DNA of 28,870 nucleotides, taken from Nemertoderma westbladi. Lineage: Eukaryota > Xenacoelomorpha > Nemertodermatida > Nemertodermatidae. The position numbers were made by a program, and so were the translations under genes. Where the stretch lies: contig JAUCBJ010003394.1 in assembly GCA_032718475.1 (NCBI GenBank), forward strand, positions 1-28,870. Reading direction: 5' to 3'. Shown here in pieces: positions 10,213 to 18,940 of this stretch (positions within the stretch are counted from its first letter, which is position 1; each line of letters begins with the position of its first letter). The notes below the pieces were generated by a model. It saw only the letters and a list, made by a program, of their open reading frames with translations. It had not been told where the DNA came from and did not search any database.

Positions 10213-11217
10213 ACCCTTCTCATCCTGTTGACAAACTCTAAAAATGTGATTTACCGACAATGATTATGGACCCCCTTTAAACCAACTATAACCACGCATG
10301 GTATTTGTGTTTCCTAGTGTGTTATGCGGAGTCCAGCATCACCCTGCAGATGTTTCGACTGATGCAGAGGATTTATGTTTCTCAGCCGCGTTATTCTGGT
10401 GGGACCGTTACATGGATTTTGGGGCGTAGGCAGTGTAACGAGTCCAGCTATAGATCACAGAATGTTGCGTAACCCCATCCCACATGACTTCGTCGGCTGA
10501 GCTTTATGTTGCTGGGAGTGTTATTCTGGTGGGTCCCTGGTGCATTCTACGTGACTTCACTTCCAGTGTCTTCATTGTCCGTTACGTGTGCAGTTTGGGG
10601 CATAGGCGGTGTAATGAGTCCAGCTGTAGATCCCAGACTGCCGCGTAACACCCCCTCTACAACGAAAATTTCCCAAAGAAGATGGTTGAATATAGTTCAA
10701 AAATGATGAATAGAAACAGATAACCCTACTATAAACTGAATGATGACGCGTATGATAATGAAATTGAGATGATGCGCACCCTGGTGTTTGTGCTTATAGC
10801 AATGATGATAGCCGGGGGGCTATAACCCCAATGAACTGGTGTAATAAATGGTGTAATAAATGATGAAATGTATAAAAAATGATGTACTGGTGAAATAAAT
10901 GATGAAATGTGGAAAGAAATAATGAAATGTGAAATGAATAATGAAATGAGAAAAGACAAAAAAAGGTATAAAATGTAGAATGGAAAAGAATCTAAAAAAG
11001 AAGCGGACATAAAAAGTCAAAAAACTGGTTAGATAATAATGTATAGCTATAGTAACTGTATATACTGAATGTAGTAGCAATAAGATGGTAGATGTCTATA
11101 TAGCAATAATAATAAACTGAATTACAAATAACTGAATTATTCTGCAGAAGCTATAGAATCAGACTTTCTGGATTTATAACTAACTGATTTAAATTTGTAA
11201 CGGACATAATTTACAAT
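10213..11217 (+). other. Non-coding spacer between pol and the 3' open frame
   Basis: About 1 kb without a coding signal. It contains a diverged duplicated segment (10386-10655), then an A-rich stretch of short ATGA/AATGAAATG-like repeats (about 10840-10985). A splice-acceptor-like TTATTCTGCAG ends at about 11147, some 70 bp before the ATG of the 3' frame. A spliced or subgenomic mRNA for that frame is therefore conceivable, but this is inference. Confidence 0.5.
10386..10655 (+). repeat. Diverged direct duplication in the pol-3' ORF spacer
   Basis: Copy 1 (10386-10477) and copy 2 (10517-10655) share TTATTCTGGTGGG, TTTGGGGC-TAGGC-GTGTAA-GAGTCCAGCT and GCGTAAC blocks in the same order. The second copy has an extra internal stretch of about 45 bp. 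No reading frame is shared. Confidence 0.65.
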
Positions 11218-11639
11218 ATGGACTCGAATCGCCAGATTATTGGCGAATTACGTAACACGCTCGATTTATTGGACTATCCACAGCCTGGATCTCCTAATTT
11301 TGATACGAAATGGAACGCCCTGTTAAAAGAGAATGTGCAAGTCGTTAAATTCTACGGGCGGGGGGGACCGGATTCCCGTAACCTACAAGCGCTCTGATTG
11401 ACCGATGCTAATACGAGCCTGAAAAGGATTCGGAATGCTGAGGCAACCAGAGGGGAGGAGTTGTCATTCTGGGATAAGTTCCGGCGAAGCGTCTACAAAT
11501 CCCTGTGCTTGATATACGACAACGAGGTCAACGCGACGCCTACTTCGAAGGCGATTACGATGGCGCGATGTCAAAGCTTCGTCGACGACAAGAGTACATA
11601 CCTCGCCCACTGGGTAAACCTAGCGGAATGTACAGCGAC

Positions 11640-12350
11640 GCTACGAGAGGAACGTATATCAGTCATCCAAAACCGCGACGACTATCAGGAGAAATATGAG
11701 ACGAAGGAATACGGTCGATCACTAGTCGTCATCCTCGCAACCCTAGACGGATTAGTGTTGATATGTCGAATCTTCCCGACACCCCAACAAGAGGTGCGGA
11801 AAGCCGGAGCGGTCTGGCTACTACCACCAGAAATCCAACAGATCCTATTCAACTTCGATATTATTAAGATTGGGTCGGATATAAAGGCAGATATCCGGAA
11901 TGACTACGCTAACGCTCCTTACGGAAGGAACCGTCGAGAAGACCTTAACTCTATTAGCCACTTCGTCGACACCCAAACCCTGTTAGCCTGGTTGCGGTCC
12001 ACGGAATTCATGGGCGGATTTAGAAAAGTGAGACAGACGAAATCCGGTATCGGCTACCTCACGGTGTTAAACGGCGGTTTGGACTTTAAAACGCAGAAGT
12101 TTCCAGACTATAACAAGATATATGGTGCATATCCGGACGTAGCGATAAAGAACGAGCGGGACAATCTTTGGAGGGACGTAGAGAGAAAGTGGACGATCCA
12201 CCACAAATAGGAGGATCCGGATCGAAGGAACTTTATCTTCAATTCAAGGCGGTAGAGAATATCCCACCAGGAGATACCAAAACGCACAACGTTATCGCAT
12301 CGTGGGATAATAACGGACCTTTCGATATCCCAATGATTGCCGATCTCCTT
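11640..12350 (+). other. Exonuclease-like domain within the 3' open frame
   Basis: Compared with RNase D/WRN-type exonucleases, strand LVVILATLDGLVLI corresponds to the strand after motif I. The motif I Asp-x-Glu reads Lys-Tyr-Glu (KYETKEYG, about 11689), so the Asp is lost. Motif II is IIKIGSDIKADIRND (about 11864-11908) with Gly-x-x-Ile-x-x-Asp as in WRN. FVDTQTLLAWL (about 11962-11994) is the conserved Asp-Thr-Gln helix. After a frameshift near 12190, HNVIASWDNNGPF (about 12288-12326) sits where motif III (Tyr-x3-Asp) is expected, with Asp kept and Tyr read as Ile. Whether the altered residues predate inactivation of the copy cannot be told from one copy. Confidence 0.55.
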
Positions 12351-13029
12351 GGCGCAGAGGAACCCTTGATGTCGTTGGAAGGGGAGGAATTATGGAAACA
12401 AGAAGGCGTCTTGCTATCCACCCCAAAACGACTACTCGAACCAGAAGTCGCTTACGGACCAGCTGCCAAGCGGATCGCCGTGGTTGAACCTGCGACGGAA
12501 GCAGGCGTAACCACCCCGCTTGGCTCTGGTAGTCCCGCTAGAGAGTTAGTCACCACCTTCGCACTTTGCGACTTCGGCCTGCCAGAGGCTGTCTCCATAT
12601 CCGTTCCCGGGAGGAGAAGATTGGTCTTCGGAAATCCCAAGTACCAGTACACAGCGGACCCGCTCAGCTATCCAGGTTGCGAAGGGTCCTAGTATAGCTC
12701 CTACCCCTGGAGACCTTCTCGGGATTCCTTCAGCGAATGCCCTGGCACCCCTTCGCCGACCGGCTGTGGCGACGGCACCCTCCATTCCAAAAGATCCTAT
12801 GAGACACACTCGGTGGTACGCCGAACAAACAGAGTGGATCCACCGTCAGAAACGGGCACCCGGGATGCGACCAGCGGGCTACAAAGAAGGATACCGTAGC
12901 GAGATCATACTCCGCAAAAGCGCAGCGTTCCGTGGGCTCCCGGTTACTACGATTATCCCAAAAAGTGATAGACGACTGGTGTACTACACCGGCGTACCGA
13001 TCCCGATCTTTTTCGGCCGGGAAATGCAA

Positions 13030-13245
13030 CTTGACGTTTGTGGAAACTGCGGTTCGGATCAATGTCCATGTGGAAAGAAACATCGGGTTACCGATTCGTG
13101 TCTCCAGATCCTTGGGATACTCTATTGTCCCTATTGCGCTATATCGGGCCACGACATAGCGGTATGTCCAACACTCTACAACCTCTGTACAAAGTGTGGT
13201 TTCCGTGGGCATTCCGCGAGCCCCCGATGTAACATTAAGTGTCCC
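13030..13245 (+). other. Zinc-knuckle cluster within the 3' open frame
   Basis: Three cysteine-rich modules follow each other: CGNCGSDQCPCGKKH, then CPYCAISGHDIAVC (exact C-x2-C-x4-H-x4-C retroviral-type knuckle), then CTKCGFRGHSASPRC (C-x2-C-x4-H-x5-C). Such knuckles bind single-stranded RNA or DNA. They are distinct from the Gag knuckles at 5700-5900, which follow the Pao pattern. Confidence 0.85.
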
Positions 13246-13798
13246 ACTAAAGACGCGACGGCCATTGGGAATATGGTTATGTTCGAAACATACGCCAATA
13301 ACCACGTAAAAACCAAAGTGTGTGTAAGTGCTCGAAATGTCGCACAAGAGATGGCATGCGGATATTTCTCGTTCCCAGAACGCCTCCATACGACAACGAC
13401 CTTGCCTTTCCATAATGTGGATTTAGTACTGAGCGCTGGTTTATTTGGTCCCTTCGAAATAATCAGACATCTATACTCGTACAAAGAAGCGTTTGGTGAT
13501 GGAGAGTGGATTAAAGAGGCCCGCAACACCGAGTTGGAGAGACGTACGGATATGAGGGCTGCCACGAGACAAGCTGCAGCGATGCTCGCGATGGACGACG
13601 ATGCCCCCCTACCTGCACTGGCGATCGATGAGAGTAGACGGGCGAAGAAAAGGAAAGCGTATCAGAGTAGGAAATAGAAGACCAGGATATTCTATGGACA
13701 TTTATATTGAACATTTATTTTTATATCTACGTAAACTAACTCTAGGACAAATTAATCAGGACTATGCAATAGTAAAAATTGGGTTTTTTATATGGTGA

Positions 13799-13846
13799 AA
13801 TGACCTACGCAAACTCGATCTACCGATAGACCTCACGTAGGTCATT
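13799..13846 (+). repeat. Inverted repeat immediately before the polypurine tract
   Basis: AATGACCTACG (13799-13809) is exactly complementary to CGTAGGTCATT (13836-13846), leaving a 26-nt loop that itself contains a small TCTA/TAGA stem. It ends directly against the G run. It could act as an RNA structure at the start of plus-strand synthesis or as a termination signal for the 3' frame; both are inference. Confidence 0.7.
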
Positions 13847-13854
13847 GGGGGGGA
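13847..13854 (+). promoter_or_regulatory. Polypurine tract of the LTR element
   Basis: GGGGGGGA directly before C and the TG of the 3' LTR. The position and all-purine content are those of the plus-strand primer of LTR retrotransposons. Confidence 0.75.
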
Positions 13855-13855
13855 C

Positions 13856-14325
13856 TGATCGCGGTATTTCAGTTTTTCATAACGCGAGTTAAATATTTTT
13901 CGGATTTATTTATTATGAATATTCCAATATCAGTACTGGGTGCGGGAACATGGAATTTGGGTATATTCAATGGACTGGGGGCGATTTACGGGCGAATATT
14001 GGGGCGACTTACGGGGCACGGGACTCATATCAGATATTTAAGGGCCAAGGGTGGGAGGAATTTGTATATTCGTGTATTATTGTGAATATTTGGTATATTG
14101 GTGTGGGGAAGCCCAAATTATTCTCAATCAAGGTTCAATCAGAGTTTAAGTTACATTAAAGATTATATCCAACCAATGCGATTTTTTTCTCTACTGCAAT
14201 CTTGCATCTCAGATAAAACTCCTTCTCCACTCCCAATATCCGGTGACTGGCCGGAATCAAGTGGTCTGAAAATTCCGCCACCGGCATCGGCGTTTTCCAC
14301 CCTGGTGTTGGGAATAACGGCAACA
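13856..14325 (+). repeat. 3' LTR of BEL/Pao element
   Basis: Begins TGATCGCGGTATTTC and ends GGCAACA, aligning with 2581-3048. Differences include an altered stretch after ATGAATATTC and scattered single-base changes. The base after the LTR starts ACCGGAGG, which does not repeat the left flank. Confidence 0.92.
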
Positions 14326-14575
14326 ACCGGAGGTGTACAGGATATATAAGGGAAGGTTACCTGTAGTTACCTGTGCAATACTCTATTTCTATGAGATAGG
14401 ATGGTTGTGACATCTGGAAGGCATATGGTGGGAGAAATATATGGTGGCTCTGGGCGTTTACAGTCATGCCAGTGGAAATGTGCCAGTGCCTTGGTATTGG
14501 TCAAACAAAGCAGTACTCATGGTAAGTGGCCTTTGGCCAGAAATTTTTATTTTTTTTGCCACAAGTGGACATGTC

Positions 14576-14787
14576 CTAAACATGTAGTAACACCATCTGC
14601 AGTGTATCCAGACTTACAACTACAATTAAATCCACCATCAGTATTGGAACAGTCAGCATTAATGTGGCAGTTATCAACATTTGCTGGCGGTGGTTTGTGA
14701 ATTTGCGATTTATTTGCAATATAATGGTAATATTATTAAAATTAAAAAAAAGTTATCAACATTTAATTAATGAACATTCATCATTAT
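14576..14787 (-). pseudogene. Disrupted calcium-binding EGF exon
   Basis: Read on the minus strand it starts after AAAG with NDEC-coding bases and later gives [16 protein letters not shown] and SGYTADGVTTC, the same EGF repeat as the exons at 14901, 27829 and 28071. It is broken in two ways. A 68-bp insertion with a 14-bp target duplication splits it after the first cysteine, and the donor, GGTAAT in the intact exons, reads GGACAT. Four extra bases near the first cysteine also shift the frame. It is the counterpart of the intact exon at 27829-27954 in the other half of the duplication. Confidence 0.8.
14669..14764 (-). mobile_element. Tiny retroposed insertion with 14-bp target duplication
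   Basis: AGTTATCAACATTT occurs at 14669-14682 and again at 14751-14764 within an EGF exon. Between them are 68 bp (14683-14750) absent from the paralogous exons, ending in AAAATTAAAAAAAA before the second copy on the plus strand. A long target duplication plus an A-rich tail is the mark of target-primed retrotransposition. The inserted body is too short to assign to a family and would be a strongly 5'-truncated copy. Confidence 0.75.
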
Positions 14788-14900
14788 CTTTAAATTATTT
14801 TAAATGCATTTTTTAAGTAAATATAATCATAGTTTTAAAACAAATAAAATGTTTTCAGCTATTAACAAATTTTCTTTATAATTGCATATAAATTTATTAC

Positions 14901-15026
14901 CTAAACATATAGCGACACCATCTCCTGTATATCCAGACACGCAACTACAACTAAATCCACCGTCAGTATTGGAACAGTCAGCATTAATGTGGCAGTTGTC
15001 TATGTTTAATGTACATTCATCATTAT
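14901..15026 (-). CDS. Calcium-binding EGF exon (intact, phase 1-1)
   Basis: A 126-base exon on the minus strand lies between acceptor ACAG (intron bases at 15027-15030) and donor GTAATAA (from 14900). It encodes one EGF repeat with six cysteines, beginning NDEC, with the Asn/Asp-rich calcium-binding start and [16 protein letters not shown] in the middle. Phase 1 at both ends lets such exons be added or lost without changing frame. The next exon downstream (14576-14787) is broken, separated by an intron of 113 bases. It was probably part of a secreted or membrane protein with tandem EGF repeats. The loss of its neighbour suggests this half of the duplication may be a dying copy. Confidence 0.85.
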
Positions 15027-15089
15027 CTGTAAAATAATTTCATATATACATTTTTAAGGGAATAAATATACATACAAGTATACATACAG

Positions 15090-15178
15090 GGCCAAGACTA
15101 GCTCAGTTGATTGAGCATTGAGCTTACAATCTAATAGTTGTAAGTTTTAGCCCCACCAGGGTCCACCATCATTTAATC
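15090..15178 (+). repeat. Degenerate tRNA-like repeat (copy A)
   Basis: CTAGCTCAGTTGATTGAGC resembles an RNA polymerase III A box and AAGTTTTAGCCCC a decayed B box, 40-50 bases apart as in a tRNA. The same block occurs at 28259-28345, so it predates the segmental duplication. No intact cloverleaf or acceptor stem; a relic of a tRNA-derived SINE is the best reading. Confidence 0.55.
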
Positions 15179-15460
15179 CTAGGTTCCATCTTGGTGTAGT
15201 GGTTGCATTGAATTCACATCTCCCATAGGTCGTGGGTTCGATCCTCACATGGGCCAGTGCAGTTTTCGTTTCAGCACGAATTCTTTAAAGGGACCAGCCA
15301 GGGCGCATCTCTGCCTTGCATACTTGACTGGTAGCTAAATGAGTACTGGAATTTCCTCTGGGGAGTAAAGTTCTGGGGGACTGCACTGGAAATAAAGTCG
15401 TCGACTTTGTGCGTAATCCCTGGCCTAGTAGCTGAAGAAAATTCACTTTTACTTTTTTAC
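15179..15460 (+). mobile_element. tRNA-derived SINE
   Basis: A tRNA-like head has A box TGGTGTAGTGG (15192-15202) and B box GGGTTCGATCC (15234-15244). A tRNA-unrelated body of about 200 bp follows, with a TTTTACTTTTTT-type end. The paralogous locus at about 28345 lacks this segment and joins TTTAATCC directly to ACTGGGGTC, so the element inserted after the duplication. No clear target duplication was seen. Confidence 0.8.
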
Positions 15461-15467
15461 ACTGGGT

Positions 15468-16115
15468 TTAATAAAATGGGGATAAAATGAAAATAATAAA
15501 ACGCCATCTACTCCACTCACATGATAGGACTTGTTTGATGGGCTTTACAGCAGTCTGGAATTTAGCAAAGGAGATATCACCAATGGGGATATCTGTACGA
15601 TGTACCACAAAATTATCGGTCAATATCCCTATCATTTTTAGGACCTTCACAAAGTGGACCATCCACTATTGAGGCATTCAGCTGAAGATTCAGCCTAAAC
15701 CTTGGTGGTTGGTTGGCTTTTCCTCCCATTGATAAGTTGTATTGATTGACATGCCTGGATTGAATCCCTGTCGTCATCACTTTTACTTATAGCATCAACC
15801 TGCTTATGGATAAACTCTTCAGATTCAGAGTATTGCCTATTAAGGGACATAGATGCAGCTTTAACTGCATTCTTGGCTGTCCTAGTGTGCCCAAATCAGC
15901 AACAGCCCTCAGGACTCATTGTACACCTAAGAGAGGTTATTTTGGCACTTCCAAATTGTGTAGTCAGTTTCAAGGGTGTACTGGAACTGTTTCTGCAGCT
16001 GAAAGATAACTGTCTCTGTGAAAGCAATATATCCCTCGAAGTGATCTGCCACCTCAGATGCACGAACCACATAACTTTTATAATTGTATATGTCAAGGCT
16101 TTTACGGGAGGCTAA
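15468..16115 (-). pseudogene. Unrecognised coding-like block, copy A (degenerate)
   Basis: The minus strand parallels 28355-28830. Conserved readings include ISFAKF (15560s), TAKNAVKAAS (about 15860-15890) and QFGSAKITSL (about 15930-15965), spread over more than one frame and broken by stops. In copy B the matching block gives a cleaner 78-residue frame. Conservation of peptide-like stretches in both copies suggests it was once coding, perhaps a downstream or upstream part of the EGF-containing gene. No known domain is recognised. Confidence 0.35.
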
Positions 16116-16185
16116 CCCACGGATGCTGCTACGAGTCTGTCTGTAACTCTTATGAGTGTTATCAAGTGCCTTGGGGTACCTGGTG

Positions 16186-16780
16186 CACAGCAGGAACACT
16201 GAATGTACAATCAATCACTGTAAGTATATAGCTTTGGTGCTTATAAACTGCTTCAAGGGAGGAAAGTGACAGTTACGTGTAATCCATATAGTGTTGTTGG
16301 CGAGTAAATGTACATGTGACTTACATATATTACAGGTAGGACACTTTGTTGGACTTAGTGCGTGGTAAGAGCACAGTTCACTCGTGCTGCATGCATAGTG
16401 TTAATAGATGATGGTTACTAGTTGGGGAATAATATTGCAGTACCATGGATGCACACACTCGCACTAAAATGAACCGAATATATTACAGACAGGGCGCAGT
16501 CAACACTAACCATGTGGAAATCGAGTTGGTTTGATCTCTGGTCTTGTATATTTATCAACAATAGTAAAGCAATAATAGTAAATAATGTAATACAGCAAGT
16601 CACAATGCATGCAGCAAGGTGAAATATCAGGAGTCCTGCAAGTAACATGACTCGCAACAGGCTTAATATGATGTTAGGTTATACAACATGAGTTAGGTAT
16701 AAATATCATATGCACAGAAATTGAATGATTCTCTGATAAAAATATAAGATTTCGATATACAGTTAGCATGTGCAGCAAAA
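16186..16780. repeat. Dispersed repeat, copy A (~595 bp)
   Basis: Aligns with 24922-25738 from CACAGCAGGAACACT to GTGCAGCAAAA with scattered differences. On the minus strand both copies keep an open frame of 70-79 codons with a very hydrophobic start (FHLAACIVTCCITLFTIIALLLL). Differences between the copies change residues freely, so selection on protein is doubtful. Class of element unknown; no terminal repeats found. Confidence 0.75.
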
Positions 16781-17365
16781 CCGTTCCTTAAAATTACGTA
16801 CAAGTTCAACAATCATTCTATGAGTAACACAATATTGAGTTTTTTCGGAAATTTGCATTGAAAAGGGTATATACAATCTTTCAACAATCAAAGGTGACGT
16901 CGATATCAAATACGATCAAATATAGATGCGATAAACAATCTAACTAAAATTAAACGAAATTAATTAAGGGTAGATCAACTTCCTCATATAAAGTAATAAA
17001 GTTTGTTGAGTCACTTCCAGTAAGACTAAATAAGTATTAAACGACCTTTCAAACAACATTAGAGTTTAATATATTTACAAATATGATAGGTAGGTAAATT
17101 AATCGATGTAAGTAGGTAAATATTGAGTCATATTATCCTTCAAATATAAAATACATAAATTCGACTAATATTTCGAATTTCACTCTTATAATAAGAAATA
17201 CATTTTGCTCGTTATTTACAAATATGATAGTTTAATAACATACTTAATGGTTGATGAACGAGTACAGTGATTTTATAAAGATTGGCAGGCTAACTGGTAG
17301 TAATCTTATATCATCGCTTCCGCTTGGTATGCATTAGGTGTACTTTGCATAAATAATCGTTTCCT
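16781..17365. other. AT-rich non-coding stretch
   Basis: No supported gene. A 16-base word TTTACAAATATGATAG occurs at about 17075 and 17216; otherwise unremarkable. Confidence 0.5.
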
Positions 17366-18940
17366 CTACCTCGCAGGTGTTTGGGGCGCGGGTAACGTCA
17401 CGTCATCGCTTGAAAGCATCTCGTTGGGACCCGGGTTGATATCTACCGTGTCTGGTGTCGGTGAAGTCGGACGGTTGGTATATGTCCCGGTGGAAGTACT
17501 AGGCAATGATAGGAACTCAATGGGTCTCATTGCGCCCAAGTCGACAGCCGGTCGACGGATCTCTAATCCTGGAGGAACAGCTAAGCGCTTACGCACAGCA
17601 GCTTGCACTGGTCCGGAGGGGACAGTTTGGGTAACGAAACCAAACCGGGTGAGCACAACAGAGGCGGCTACTGAGGTCGCTTCTAGATGGATTGGTTCCT
17701 CTGCTTGGTCGGAGGCATCCATAACGTCAGTTTGTATTTTTCCAACTGAGAAACCAGGTTTAATAATGGGCCTCTCGATCACCGATTGATGGAGATTGGA
17801 AATACATACGTCTTGGAATATAGCAAAGCCACCGCTGGCTAGCTCATCCGCAGCAGAGTGACGTAGCTCTCGCTGAGTCAGTGATTTCACGCGGAACTGA
17901 CTCTCAATGTTGGCGAAGGTGGTTAAGAAACGCCGAAAGCATTTGAAGTTCAGGAATTCACCAAGTTCATCGAGTTTGGCGAGTTGGGTTCCCAACAACA
18001 ACGGGCGCACTCTCAGCGTGCGGCTACAGACGTCCGCAAGCCATCCTGATAACGCTTGGTTCTCGAATGAGGTATATCGCTAATGGGGGGCGCAAGGGGG
18101 CGCTCATAAAGCTATATACAGCGCCAGGGGTGGTGAGCGGTCCTTGAAAGTAATAAGGCAAATATGAGTCATCATAGACTCTGGAATACGTCTCGCAATC
18201 AGTTTCCTTAAAGTTCCAACCATACTTTTGAAACGCAATATGGCCAGAGGACGTATGGTCAACTCTGCTATACATATCGTTAGTGCTGCATCAATACATA
18301 AACCGGAAGAAGCCGTGGGGTTGCGCCCAAGGAAGGATGGTTTGGGTGTCGACAAGGGATATGGTATGTCATGGGTGATAGGGAAATCGTCTTTCAAATC
18401 TCGATATATGGCTGAACCGAGCTTATAAACTGATTCGTCTAAGAGAATGTCCAGTACAGGTTGTGGCAATAAAGCTGCCTCTATTCCCATGGCCGGGTGT
18501 TGATTCGTGTCATTGACGTAAGCCTCCGCTTTAACAAACTGTTGATGTCTCGCACGGTGTTGATAAGCGGTCAAGGCTGGGAAAGCACTGTTGGTGCCAT
18601 GACAAGTATGCGTAAAAACGTGTGGCTCCAGTGAGGCCATGGATATGAATCAACCGAGTTGAACCGAGCTCAGGATCCGGTACTGAGCCTTTGTTATCAT
18701 AGATCATAACACCGTAACTGTGGATAGCATTGACTGTATGTAACCATTGAGCATTAGCCACCTAGGTGGTCAGTTCTACTGGTGTCCATGAAGTATCCAA
18801 TGAACCGGGTTCTCCCAGCGCTATTCTTATAAATTCATAACTAGGCGTGTAATTTATATTTGTGTTTGTTCGACATATCTTAAATCATCTTCGAGGTAGG
18901 CTACATCCAAGTTCCAGTAGACGAGGCGATGGTTATCCAT
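17366..18940 (-). pseudogene. Unrecognised full-length gene with frameshifts; possible endogenised viral coat-like or retroelement structural gene
   Basis: Collinear minus-strand readings follow one another: ATG at 18940 (MDNHRLVYWNLDVAYLEDD) to a TAA near 18856; a reading from about 18868 to a TAG near 18770; then 18761-18531, 18640-18104, 18275-18024 and 18010-17366. Neighbouring segments overlap or abut, the pattern of one ancestral gene of about 525 codons with frameshifts near 18860, 18640, 18230 and 18015 and one stop. Composition is ordinary globular protein, with a Pro/Thr-rich C-terminal tail. The tail contains VDINPGP (NPGP at 17437-17426), similar to 2A-type skipping motifs. No signal peptide, zinc knuckle, polymerase or transposase motif is seen. 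Its length and lack of introns fit a retroposed or viral-derived structural gene, but I cannot name the family. Confidence 0.5.

Larger units (their letters stand above)
11218..13677 (+). pseudogene. Extra 3' open frame: RNase D/WRN-like exonuclease domain plus CCHC zinc knuckles (broken)
   Basis: ATG at 11218 (MDSNRQIIGELRNTLDLLDY) opens a frame broken by TGA at 11395-11397. It continues to 12210, then in frame 0 (about 12168-12692) and again in frame 1 (about 12640-13677). Together this is about 815 codons of collinear reading with one stop and two frameshifts. The first half has the layout of a DEDD 3'-5' exonuclease: an Ile/Leu-rich strand before LATLDGLVLICRI, IIKIGSDIKADIRND, FVDTQTLLAWL, then IGYLTVLNGG. 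The last part has paired CCHC knuckles and a basic tail (RRAKKRKAYQSRK). It lies wholly between pol and the polypurine tract, so it belongs to the retroelement. The standard BEL/Pao set (gag-pol, sometimes env) does not include it; I recognise no envelope features such as a signal peptide or membrane anchor. Probable nucleic-acid processing or binding role, by inference. Confidence 0.7.
2581..14325 (+). mobile_element. BEL/Pao-type LTR retrotransposon, nearly full length, inactive
   Basis: Two similar direct repeats of about 470 bp enclose roughly 10.8 kb that encode, in order, a coiled-coil Gag segment, a DUF1759-like Gag domain with Cys/His knuckles, an aspartic protease-like region, reverse transcriptase (FYVDD), RNase H, a zinc-binding and catalytic integrase, and a DUF5641-like tail. 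That domain order is typical of BEL/Pao elements. Beyond pol lies a spacer of about 1 kb and then an additional broken open frame of about 815 codons, which the core set does not account for. A G-rich polypurine tract adjoins the 3' LTR. Many frameshifts and at least six in-frame stops show the copy is dead. The LTRs differ by scattered substitutions and small indels, so insertion was not recent. No target-site duplication is visible. Confidence 0.93.

Noticed and set aside
10729-11080. Minus-strand Phe/Ile/Ser-rich open frames
   Set aside because: Low-complexity antisense of ATGA/AATGAAATG repeats.
12730-13413. Long minus-strand open frame (227 codons)
   Set aside because: Antisense of the zinc-knuckle frame, whose CCHC motifs are exact on the plus strand.
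11218-13677. Envelope gene of the retroelement
   Set aside because: Position fits, but there is no signal peptide, fusion peptide or membrane anchor; zinc knuckles and exonuclease-like motifs point elsewhere.
15090-15178. Functional tRNA gene
   Set aside because: A and B boxes are tRNA-like but no acceptor stem or sound cloverleaf; duplicated as part of a repeat block.
16418-16657. Small membrane protein encoded by the dispersed repeat (also 25214-25426)
   Set aside because: The frame is kept in both copies, but the differences alter residues freely and the hydrophobic stretch follows from AT-rich antisense sequence; not enough to call a gene.
17424-17789. Plus-strand open frame of 121 codons
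   Set aside because: Antisense of the better supported minus-strand gene at 17366-18010.
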